A stretch of DNA of 5,119 bases. It comes from an uncultured Clostridia bacterium. GTDB taxonomy: Bacteria; Bacillota; Clostridia; Christensenellales; Aristaeellaceae. Below the pieces are notes generated by a model. The model was given only the letters and a program-made list of their open reading frames with translations. It was not told the DNA's origin and searched no databases. Each line of letters begins with the position of its first letter. Within the stretch, counting starts at the first letter, position 1. Of the stretch, positions 1 through 5,119 are shown one piece after another. The DNA lies in NCBI GenBank assembly GCA_946409855.1, contig CAMJXZ010000250.1, positions 1-5,119 of the forward strand. Reading direction: 5' to 3'. Both the position numbers and the translations under genes were made by a program.

Positions 1-12
1 TTGCTGATTTGG

Positions 13-1128
13 CTAAGGCTCTCTCTGTATAGGGGGCGGATTTGGGAATTCTTTAATAAAGGTCTGGTACAGCAGGATCATCAGCGGCAGCACCACGGCG
101 ATCAGCAGGAACAGGATCAGCACCGCCACGATGGGCCATTTCCATTTGCCCAGCTGCAGCGGGGTCGAGCGGCTGCCCTTGCCGCCGATGGTGGCGTAGG
201 ATTTGCGGGAACCGATCAGCTTCTGGTTGATGAATATGTTGATGGAGGCCAGCAGGATCAGCACCAGGCTGATGGCGAAGCCCGTTCCCTTCTGGCGCTG
301 GATGGTCGAATACAGGGAGGTGGAAATGGTGTAGTAGTTGACCTTCAGCCCCAGGAAGGACGGGACGCCGAAGGTGCCCATCGACTTGGAGAAGGTCAGG
401 ATAAAGCTGGACAGGAGCGCCGGCAGCACCAGCGGGAAGGTGATCCTGCGCAGGATCAGGGGTTTGCCCGCGCCGATGATCTCCCCCATTTCCTCCAGCT
501 CCGAATTGACGGAACGGAGCGCCGCGGACACCAGGAGGTAGGCGTAGGCGTAATAATGGATGGACAGCACGATGATGATGGCCACCGGCCCGTAGGACAG
601 CCAGTCCGGCGACTGGATGCCCAGATAGCTCAGGAAGCCCGCGGCCCCGCCGATGGTCTCGTTGCGGAACACCGTCAGCCAGGCCATGGATTTGCACCAG
701 GAAGGCAGCATGTACGGGATGATGATCGCCAGGGAAAAGAAGTTTTTCCACGGCAGATCCGTCCGGACCATGAGCCAGGCGGCCAGCGAACCCAGGGCGA
801 TGGAGATCACGCTGGTCGACAGCGCGATGATCAGGGAGTTTTTCAGCGGGATCCAGAACAGGTTGCGGGATACGTCGCTGGACAGCAGGCGCTGCCAGTA
901 ATAGAGGGTGAACTCCCCGGCCGTCCCGCCCTTCACGCGGCGCAGGTCGGACTCGGCCAGCGTCAGGGTGGTCCGGATCATCTCCCCCAGGGGGACCACG
1001 ATCAGGTAAACCAGCAGGATCAGCGCGATGATCGTGATGATGTTGTAGGGGTTGGTCACCATGTTACGCAGACGGTTTTTGAACCGCCTTCTGCGGGAAA
1101 AGGGCTGTTCCGTTACAGACTCGGCCAC
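13..1128 (-). CDS. ABC transporter permease, two-domain Fe3+/ThiP type, interrupted after first domain
   Basis: Inner-membrane permease of the binding-protein-dependent ABC family (MetI fold, COG1178-like). The first domain is complete: after a basic N-terminus (SRRRRFKNRLR) there are hydrophobic segments near residues 29-47, 98-119, 131-153, 180-202, 233-248 and 284-303, and an EAA loop near 211-234 (EEMGEIIGAGKP then RRITFPLVLP) that would dock the ATPase. A seventh hydrophobic segment (about 332-355) begins the second domain, but a TAG stop follows about 14 residues later. Family members usually have two such domains and about 550 residues, so this 371-residue product lacks most of the second. 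A one-base change in the run of five G at 32-36 would remove the stop, so a frameshift, real or from assembly, is likely. I chose the GTG at 1126-1128 because the Shine-Dalgarno is 7 bases before it; the GTG at 1132-1134 lies too close. No binding protein or ATPase is visible. The substrate is unknown; the neighbours suggest a carbohydrate or phosphorylated compound as easily as iron. Confidence 0.85.
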   Translation of the reverse strand: MAESVTEQPFSRRRRFKNRLRNMVTNPYNIITIIALILLVYLIVVPLGEMIRTTLTLAESDLRRVKGGTAGEFTLYYWQRLLSSDVSRNLFWIPLKNSLIIALSTSVISIALGSLAAWLMVRTDLPWKNFFSLAIIIPYMLPSWCKSMAWLTVFRNETIGGAAGFLSYLGIQSPDWLSYGPVAIIIVLSIHYYAYAYLLVSAALRSVNSELEEMGEIIGAGKPLILRRITFPLVLPALLSSFILTFSKSMGTFGVPSFLGLKVNYYTISTSLYSTIQRQKGTGFAISLVLILLASINIFINQKLIGSRKSYATIGGKGSRSTPLQLGKWKWPIVAVLILFLLIAVVLPLMILLYQTFIKEFPNPPPIQREP

Positions 1129-1134
1129 AGGCAC

Positions 1135-1143
1135 ACCTCCTTT
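1135..1143 (-). promoter_or_regulatory. Ribosome binding site that decides the permease start
   Basis: Read on the minus strand this is AAAGGAGGT, a near-perfect Shine-Dalgarno. The first GTG begins at the very next base (1134), which is too close. The second in-frame GTG (1128-1126) lies 7 bases after GGAGG, a normal spacing, so the protein probably starts MAESVTEQPF. Confidence 0.7.
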
Positions 1144-1158
1144 GCCGCCGGGGGCGGC
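1144..1158 (-). other. GC-rich hairpin just upstream of the permease ribosome binding site
   Basis: The minus strand reads GCCGCC-CCC-GGCGGC, a perfect 6-bp stem with a 3-base loop that ends where the AAAGGAGGT begins. No T tract follows, so it is not an intrinsic terminator. In the transcript it could stabilise the 5' side of the permease message or tune access to the ribosome binding site. The rest of the 97-base gap before the TIM-barrel gene (1129-1224) shows no promoter that I recognise, which fits co-transcription of the two genes. Confidence 0.4.
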
Positions 1159-1224
1159 GCCGCGCTGGTGGGAAAAACGGACGGCCGGACATTCGGGAAA
1201 CCGGCGGGACGTGGGACGTTTCCG

Positions 1225-2115
1225 TCAGCCCGCCTCCGCCTGTTCAATCATGTACCGGCCGAGCCGGTGAAGGAAGCGGAGCATATCGCCGCAGAGCGCG
1301 TCGGGCAGCTCGGCGGTGGCCCGCTTGAGCTCCAGGGAGAAATTGCCCGAATACCCGGTCTCCCGCAGGGCTTTGAGAATCGGCGGCCATACGATGGTGC
1401 CGCGGTAGGGGGACAAATGCTCGTCCGCTTTAGGCCTGCCGTGGTTGTCGTGCACATGCAGCGCCTTGAGCCGCGGCCCCAGCAGGCGGATGGACGCCGG
1501 CTGGTCCTGCCCGGCCACGTGCGCGTGCCCGGTATCCCAGCATACGCCGACCAGGGGATCGCCGATCGTATCCACCAGGTTCATCAGGTCTTCCGCCGTC
1601 ATGCCGTAGCGGGGATGACGGCCGGACATGAACAGGTTCTCAAACGCGATCCCGACCCCGTTCCGGACGGCCAGTCCGACGAACGGCTTCCAGTATTCGA
1701 GATTGAAGGCCCTTGTTTTATCAAAGCCGTCATCCGGCGGGGCGTCCAGGTCCGCCGTGTGGAAGACCAGCCACCGGACCTTCAGCCGCGCCGCGGCCAG
1801 GATGGAGCGGCGGATGCGGTCCCCGTACAGCCCGCGGTCCACCGCCGGGTCCGTCCATTCCCTGGTCCGGTACACGAAGGCGTGGGACTGATCAAAGGAA
1901 AGGCCCAGTTCCTCCCCCTGCCGCCCGATCCGCTCCGTCTGTTCCTCCCAGTCCTCCCCGGAAAGCGGGAAGCCGGGGCGGATCAGGGCCCCGAAATCCA
2001 GGTCGGCATACCGGAACCCGGCTTCCCGGCACAGCTTCAGGCAGTACGAAAGATTCTCCCCGGGCGGGACCGATGTCCCGGGCCCCAGGAGCGTGGACGT
2101 AATGGACAGCCGCAT
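1225..2115 (-). CDS. Sugar phosphate isomerase/epimerase-like TIM-barrel protein (AP endonuclease 2 superfamily)
   Basis: A soluble 296-residue TIM-barrel metalloprotein. By superfamily and neighbours it most likely isomerises or epimerises a sugar or related polyol in the cytoplasm. Barrel landmarks are visible in order: QSHAF (H78), VFHT (H119), AFENL (E159), VCWDTGHAH (D194, H197), LHVHDNHG (H220), DEHLSPYRG (D231, H233) and SLELK (E262). These match, one for one, the nine zinc ligands of E. coli endonuclease IV as I remember its sequence (H69, H109, E145, D179, H182, H216, D229, H231, E261), and the spacing around D194-H197 and D231-H233 is the same. Plain isomerases of the superfamily typically need only four ligands (E, D, H, E). 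The start is ATG at 2113-2115, with AGAGGTG about 8 bases upstream. The permease gene follows on the same strand after about 97 bases, so the two probably share a transcript. The substrate cannot be named; a DNA repair role is possible but less likely given the glycosidase and transporter neighbours. Confidence 0.85.
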   Translation of the reverse strand: MRLSITSTLLGPGTSVPPGENLSYCLKLCREAGFRYADLDFGALIRPGFPLSGEDWEEQTERIGRQGEELGLSFDQSHAFVYRTREWTDPAVDRGLYGDRIRRSILAAARLKVRWLVFHTADLDAPPDDGFDKTRAFNLEYWKPFVGLAVRNGVGIAFENLFMSGRHPRYGMTAEDLMNLVDTIGDPLVGVCWDTGHAHVAGQDQPASIRLLGPRLKALHVHDNHGRPKADEHLSPYRGTIVWPPILKALRETGYSGNFSLELKRATAELPDALCGDMLRFLHRLGRYMIEQAEAG

Positions 2116-2144
2116 GCGCCGGCACCTCTCTTCCGTATACCGCC

Positions 2145-2223
2145 AAAAGCCGGAACCAGTCGGAAAAACACAGGAACGGTGTTATTTTGTCTTCAATGAC
2201 AGGATACCACAGTTCCGGCTTTT
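2145..2223. repeat. Widely spaced 12-bp perfect inverted repeat, possible operator pair
   Basis: AAAAGCCGGAAC at 2145-2156 is exactly inverted as GTTCCGGCTTTT at 2212-2223, with 55 bases between the arms. The right arm falls in the spacer of the proposed leftward promoter and the left arm lies in its presumed 5' leader. A related AAAAGCCGG occurs again at 2378-2386, just before the glycosidase ribosome binding site. The placement suits binding sites for a regulator of the divergent genes, but no regulator is in the window and the role is inferred. Confidence 0.5.
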
Positions 2224-2229
2224 CCGCAA
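2201..2229 (-). promoter_or_regulatory. Possible sigma-A-type promoter for the TIM-barrel/permease genes
   Basis: On the minus strand, TTGCGG (2229-2224) and TATCCT (2206-2201) are separated by 17 bases, with 3/6 and 4/6 matches to the -35 and -10 consensus. Transcription would begin near 2194, giving a leader of roughly 80 bases before the ATG at 2115. The match is modest, so this is a candidate only; it gains support from correct spacing and from the inverted-repeat arm in its spacer. Confidence 0.4.
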
Positions 2230-2276
2230 GCCATGGCACGTGATTTGTCAGCGCGTAACCGGTCCGCTTCCGAAAT

Positions 2277-2287
2277 TGTCCGGGACA
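2277..2287. promoter_or_regulatory. 11-bp palindrome next to the rightward -35 box
   Basis: TGTCCGGGACA is a perfect palindrome around a central G at 2282, and it ends three bases before the TTGTCA -35 element. This is a typical place for an activator or repressor dimer to act on the glycosidase promoter. Functional assignment is inference from position. Confidence 0.35.
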
Positions 2288-2290
2288 TCC

Positions 2291-2320
2291 TTGTCAGCCG
2301 ATGCCCGGATATGCTATCAT
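2291..2320 (+). promoter_or_regulatory. Sigma-A-type promoter for the GH36 glycosidase gene
   Basis: TTGTCA at 2291-2296 (5/6 to TTGACA) and TATCAT at 2315-2320 (5/6 to TATAAT) are separated by 18 bases. A start near 2327 would leave a leader of about 80 bases before the ATG at 2407. It is the best promoter match in the window, and it faces the glycosidase gene with nothing else between them. Confidence 0.65.
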
Positions 2321-2329
2321 GAAGAGGAC

Positions 2330-2352
2330 GGATGACAGTTACAGGATGACAG
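2330..2352 (+). repeat. Direct repeat GGATGACAG in the glycosidase leader
   Basis: GGATGACAG occurs at 2330-2338 and again at 2344-2352, a 14-base offset, immediately after the predicted transcription start. It could be a tandem operator or an RNA-level element. Nine bases repeated once could also be chance. Confidence 0.35.
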
Positions 2353-2390
2353 ATATCAGCATCAGCCGGCATGGATGAAAAGCCGGCCGC

Positions 2391-2398
2391 GGGAGGAG
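2391..2398 (+). promoter_or_regulatory. Ribosome binding site that decides the glycosidase start
   Basis: GGGAGGAG ends 8 bases before the ATG at 2407-2409, a strong Shine-Dalgarno at normal distance. The earlier in-frame ATG at 2371 has no such site upstream, and the 12 residues it would add look unrelated to the family, so 2407 is the preferred start. Confidence 0.75.
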
Positions 2399-2406
2399 AT
2401 TTCGCC

Positions 2407-4464
2407 ATGACACAATTCAGCAGGTACCGCTTCGGCGACATGGTGCTGCTTTATGACCGGGACGAGCGCGGCGTCATGAGCATGCGCCTGATCCCGGCCG
2501 GAATGGAAGGGGGCCTGACGGAACAGGCCTGCGCCTCCGAGCCGCTGGTTGAACTCCACGCCCGGGGGGACAGCCTGCCCGCCGGGTACGGAAACGGCCA
2601 TACCCTGGCCACCACGAAGGCTTCCCGGCGGCTGGCCCTGGTATCCCAGCAGCTGGACGGGCAGACGGTGGAAACCGTCCTTTCGGACGGCGCGGGCCGC
2701 ACGGTCCGCCACCGGGCGGCCTGGAGCGACGGCCTGCAGGCGCTGGTTTTCACCGCCGAGTTCGAGAATACCGGGAACGCGCCCGTCACGCTGAACCTGC
2801 TTTCCAGCCTGAACGCAGGCGGCATTTCGCCGTTCATGGCGGGGGACGGGTGCGGGCAGCTGTTCCTGCACCGCATCCGGAGCATGTGGAGCGCGGAAGG
2901 GCGCCTGCAGACGGAATCCGTCGAGGAAGCCATGCTGGAACGCTCCTGGACCGGCCATGCTCTGCGCCTGTGCAAGTTCGGCCAGATCGGCTCCATGCCG
3001 GTCCGCGGCTGGTTCCCCTTTGCCGCGCTGGAAGACAGGCAGGCCGGCGTCACCTGGGCCATGCAGCTGGCCTGTCCTTCCTCCTGGCAGATGGAGATCC
3101 GGCGGAAGGATGACTGCCTCACCATGATGGCTTCCCTGGCGGACGAAGATTTCGGCCAGTGGGCGAAGACCGTCCGGCCGGGCGAACGGTTTGAAACCCC
3201 GGAAGCGTACCTGACGGTCGTTCGGGGCGGCGTCGACGAAGCTTCCCAGCGCCTTCTGACGGTGCACCGGCGCCATATGCCCAGGCCGGACGCGGAGCTG
3301 CCCGTCCTGTTCAACGAATACTGCACGACCTGGGGCAACCCTTCCCATGAAAACCTGGAACAGATCGTCCGCTGTCTGGACGGCCACGGGATCGACTATC
3401 TGGTGATCGACGCCGGATGGTACCGCAATGAGTCGGGCGGATGGTCCGAATGCGGCGGGGACTGGATCCCCAACGAACGGCATCTGTTCCCGCGGGGCCT
3501 CAAAGCCGCCGCGGACATGATCCGCGCCCACGGCCTGCGGCCCGGCCTGTGGTTTGAGCCGGAAACCTGCGCCGCGGAATCCGCCGTTTTCCGGAGGGAA
3601 GAGCTGCTGCTGACCCGGGGCGGAACGGTCATCGACACCGACAACCGCCGCTTCCTGGACATGCGGAAGGAAGAAACCCACGCCTACCTGGAAGAACGGG
3701 TGATCGGCCTGCTGAAGCGCTGCGGGTTTGACTACATCAAGGTGGACTATAACGACAGCATCGGCGTCGGGTGCGACAGCCCGGACGGCCTGGGCGAGGG
3801 CCTGCGGCAGAACATGCTGGGCACGCAGCGGTTTTTCCGCCGCATGCGGGAGGCGCTGCCGGGGCTGATGATCGAAAACTGCGCCTCCGGCGGCCACCGG
3901 CTGGAACCGTCCATGATGGCGCTGTCCGACATGGCTTCCTTTTCGGACGCCCACGAATGCCCGGAGATCCCCATCATCGCCGCCAGCCTCCACCGCGCCG
4001 CGCTGCCCGCACAGCTTCAAATTTGGGCGGTGCTCCGGGCGGAGGACAGCGTCCGCAGGATCTGTTATTCCCTCGTCAGCGCCTTCCTGGGGGTGCTCTG
4101 CCTGTCCGGGGACGTCACCCGTCTGTCCCCCGAGCAATGGCGCGCGGCGGACGAGGGGCTGGCGTTTTACCGGCAGGTCCGGCATATCATCCGGGACGGC
4201 GTGTCTTCCTTCCACGGAAATTTGTCCGCCGCCTGGCGGCATCCCGCGGGCTGGCAGGCGGTGGTCCGGCAGACGGAAACGGAGGCCCTGGTGGTCCTCC
4301 ATACCTTCGGGGGAAGCTTCCCGGAAACCGTCACCCTGCCCGTGCCCGCGGGACGGATCCGCCGTGTCCTGTGCAGCGAAAACAACAAGGTCACGCTCAA
4401 AGACCGGCAGCTGACCATTCAGCTGAAAGCCCCCTTTGAGGCCGTCGCCGTGCATCTGGGGTGA
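2407..4464 (+). CDS. GH36 alpha-galactosidase-type glycoside hydrolase
   Basis: Retaining glycosidase of family GH36 (clan GH-D, COG3345-like), predicted to remove terminal alpha-linked galactose or a related sugar from oligosaccharides. The 685-residue protein has a beta-rich N-terminal region (about 1-295), a (beta/alpha)8 catalytic barrel (about 298-580) and a C-terminal beta region. Barrel motifs in order are FNEYCTTWGNP (302-312), IDAGW (334-338), GLWFEPE (380-386), YIKVDYND (443-450), ENCASGGHR (490-498) and SFSDAHE (512-518). By family comparison D447 is the nucleophile and D514 the acid/base. There is no signal peptide or membrane segment, so it acts in the cytoplasm on imported sugars. 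Length is slightly below the roughly 730 residues of typical bacterial GH36 enzymes. The residues after the nucleophile (YND) differ from the KWDMNR form of well-known alpha-galactosidases, so exact specificity is open. Start 2407 is set by a strong ribosome binding site. The gene is divergent from the TIM-barrel/permease genes and convergent with rplQ. Confidence 0.9.
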   Translation: MTQFSRYRFGDMVLLYDRDERGVMSMRLIPAGMEGGLTEQACASEPLVELHARGDSLPAGYGNGHTLATTKASRRLALVSQQLDGQTVETVLSDGAGRTVRHRAAWSDGLQALVFTAEFENTGNAPVTLNLLSSLNAGGISPFMAGDGCGQLFLHRIRSMWSAEGRLQTESVEEAMLERSWTGHALRLCKFGQIGSMPVRGWFPFAALEDRQAGVTWAMQLACPSSWQMEIRRKDDCLTMMASLADEDFGQWAKTVRPGERFETPEAYLTVVRGGVDEASQRLLTVHRRHMPRPDAELPVLFNEYCTTWGNPSHENLEQIVRCLDGHGIDYLVIDAGWYRNESGGWSECGGDWIPNERHLFPRGLKAAADMIRAHGLRPGLWFEPETCAAESAVFRREELLLTRGGTVIDTDNRRFLDMRKEETHAYLEERVIGLLKRCGFDYIKVDYNDSIGVGCDSPDGLGEGLRQNMLGTQRFFRRMREALPGLMIENCASGGHRLEPSMMALSDMASFSDAHECPEIPIIAASLHRAALPAQLQIWAVLRAEDSVRRICYSLVSAFLGVLCLSGDVTRLSPEQWRAADEGLAFYRQVRHIIRDGVSSFHGNLSAAWRHPAGWQAVVRQTETEALVVLHTFGGSFPETVTLPVPAGRIRRVLCSENNKVTLKDRQLTIQLKAPFEAVAVHLG

Positions 4465-4483
4465 CAGGTCCATCTATCCATAA

Positions 4484-4511
4484 AAGACCGGACGGCTGCT
4501 CAGCCGCCCGG
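4484..4511 (-). terminator. Second, downstream hairpin in the rplQ terminator zone
   Basis: CCGG-A-CGGCT, loop GCTC, AGCCG-C-CCGG (4488-4511) forms a strong GC stem with a single A/C mismatch. Read on the minus strand it is followed by TCTTTTA, a weak T tract, so it can act as a back-up terminator for the rpoA-rplQ transcript. On the plus strand A-rich sequence follows it, so it is unlikely to terminate the glycosidase message alone. Confidence 0.55.
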
Positions 4512-4516
4512 ATATG

Positions 4517-4548
4517 AAAAAACCCCCAGGGTTTCCCTTGGGGGTTTT
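4517..4548. terminator. Bidirectional intrinsic terminator between the glycosidase gene and rplQ
   Basis: CCCCCAGGG, loop TTT, CCCTTGGGGG (4523-4544) forms a stem with one bulged T, flanked by AAAAAA on the left and TTTT on the right. On the minus strand the hairpin starts about 15 bases after the rplQ stop and ends in TTTTTT, a classic intrinsic terminator for the alpha operon. On the plus strand TTTT follows it, so it can also stop the glycosidase transcript. Confidence 0.85.
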
Positions 4549-4559
4549 GATCGGTGTAA

Positions 4560-5072
4560 TTACACCAGCTCGAGGATCACCATCTCGGCGGCGTCGCCGC
4601 GGCGGGGGCCCTTCTTGATGATGCGGGTATAACCGCCGGCGCAGCCCTTTTCCTGATTGCGGGCGCGGTACTTGGGACCGTATTCACGGAAGACCTTTTC
4701 CACCACGGGGTGCTTGTTGTCCTTCGTGCGTTCCCGGTACAGCTTTTTGCTCTCATCCTCTTCCTTGGGAAGATGGGCTTCGTACAGGTAGGACATCATG
4801 ATCCGGCGGGCAGCCAGCTTGCTGGGGAGATCGTTGGTCACGGTTTCCTTGACGATCTGCTGCTTGTCGTTCTTGAATTCCTTTTCCACATCCACGGTCT
4901 TGTCGTATTCGCGGACCGCGAGGGTGATCATTTTATCTGCAATGCTGCGGACTTCCTTGGCGCGGGCCTCAGTCGTCTCGATGCGGCCGTTCCACAGCAG
5001 CTGCGTGGTCAGACCGCGGAGCATGGCTTTGCGCTGGCTCGCGGTGCGGCCCAGCTTGCGCTCCAATGCCAT
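4560..5072 (-). CDS. rplQ: 50S ribosomal protein bL17
   Basis: Structural protein of the large ribosomal subunit, located around the exit of the peptide tunnel. The N-terminal signature is clear (RKLGRTASQRKAMLRGLTTQ, then RIETTEARAKEVRSIADKMI), as is the C-terminal one (GGYTRIIKKGPRRGDAAEMVILELV, residues 146-170). At 170 residues it is longer than the 120-127 of B. subtilis or E. coli. Compared with those, the extra length lies in two charged, lysine/glutamate-rich stretches near residues 55-85 and 97-124, which I associate with clostridial bL17 proteins. The ATG at 5070-5072 has AGGAGG 9 bases upstream. It follows rpoA by 17 bases, as in the conserved alpha operon, and is followed by the terminator at 4517-4548, so it is the last gene of that transcript. 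Confidence 0.97.
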   Translation of the reverse strand: MALERKLGRTASQRKAMLRGLTTQLLWNGRIETTEARAKEVRSIADKMITLAVREYDKTVDVEKEFKNDKQQIVKETVTNDLPSKLAARRIMMSYLYEAHLPKEEDESKKLYRERTKDNKHPVVEKVFREYGPKYRARNQEKGCAGGYTRIIKKGPRRGDAAEMVILELV

Positions 5073-5089
5073 AAGTCGTTTCCTCCTAT

Positions 5090-5119
5090 TTATTCTTCCG
5101 TGGCGCGCAGGCCCAGGCC
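5090..5119 (-). CDS. rpoA: RNA polymerase alpha subunit, C-terminal end only (partial)
   Basis: The last nine codons and the TAA stop are visible, reading GLGLRATEE. This matches the end of the alpha subunit C-terminal domain, which in Firmicutes commonly finishes ELGLGLR plus a few acidic residues. Position supports it: rpoA normally sits directly before rplQ, and here the gap is 17 bases (5073-5089) holding only the rplQ ribosome binding site. The rest of the gene continues beyond the right edge of the window. Confidence 0.88.
   Translation of the reverse strand, partial: GLGLRATEE

Noticed and set aside
1..2199. A 732-residue open frame on the plus strand across the permease and TIM-barrel genes
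   Set aside because: It lies opposite two well-supported genes, is rich in Q, G, R, P and H with no recognisable domain, has no start signal and runs off the window edge. GC-rich codon use readily leaves the antisense frame open.
2246..2259. Possible catabolite-repression (cre) site, TGTCAGCGCGTAAC
   Set aside because: It has the central CG but mismatches the TGWAANCGNTNWCA consensus at four fixed positions, too weak to call without knowing the organism's CcpA motif.
2245..2298. Repeated TTGTCAGC at 2245-2252 and 2291-2298
   Set aside because: The second copy is the -35 box plus two bases. The first has no -10 at a suitable distance, and an 8-base repeat 46 bases apart is easily chance.
2371..2406. 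Upstream in-frame ATG as the glycosidase start
   Set aside because: It lacks a ribosome binding site, and the segment it would translate contains the strong GGGAGGAG that serves the ATG at 2407.
2362..4473. A 703-residue open frame on the minus strand opposite the GH36 gene
   Set aside because: No Shine-Dalgarno precedes its ATG at 4473, the composition is low-complexity, and the opposite strand encodes clear GH36 catalytic motifs. It is an antisense shadow of GC-rich coding sequence.
1..5119. Search for a mobile element, CRISPR array, tRNA or rRNA, or defence system
   Set aside because: I found no transposase or integrase motif, no regularly spaced repeats, no cloverleaf or rRNA sequence, and no toxin, nuclease or helicase gene. 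The inverted repeat at 2145-2223 encloses no gene and no visible target duplication, so it is not an insertion sequence.

Overview
The window is GC-rich bacterial chromosomal DNA, most likely from an anaerobic member of the Clostridia. Three things point that way. The bL17 gene is long and carries the insertions I associate with clostridial lineages. The rpoA C-terminus is Firmicutes-like (ending GLGLRATEE) and sits directly before rplQ. The proteins resemble gut or rumen Clostridia homologues. I infer the lineage from memory of these families, with no database search.

Layout from left to right. Positions 13-1128 (minus) encode an inner-membrane ABC permease of the two-domain Fe3+/ThiP type that stops just after the second domain begins. 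Positions 1225-2115 (minus) encode a TIM-barrel protein of the AP-endonuclease-2 / sugar phosphate isomerase-epimerase superfamily, on the same strand and probably in the same transcript. Positions 2116-2406 are a divergent intergenic region with a good sigma-A-type promoter towards the right, a weaker one towards the left, and several repeats that could be operators. Positions 2407-4464 (plus) encode a cytoplasmic GH36 alpha-galactosidase-type glycosidase. Positions 4465-4559 hold two hairpins that form a terminator zone between convergent genes. Positions 4560-5072 (minus) are rplQ, and 5090-5119 (minus) are the last codons of rpoA, the end of the conserved alpha operon (rpoA-rplQ).

The left four-fifths reads as a small carbohydrate-use cluster. 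A transporter component would bring in a substrate, the cytoplasmic GH36 enzyme would release an alpha-linked galactose-type sugar, and the TIM-barrel protein could isomerise or epimerise a product. The shared divergent control region supports co-regulation, but the substrate cannot be read from the sequence. The binding protein and ATPase expected for the transporter are not in the window and may lie beyond its left edge. The right end is ordinary housekeeping DNA.

I see no RNA gene, mobile element, CRISPR array or clearly new system. The points most worth checking are the interrupted permease, the repeated AAAAGCCGG element in the divergent control region, and the TIM-barrel protein that keeps all nine endonuclease IV-type metal-ligand positions.
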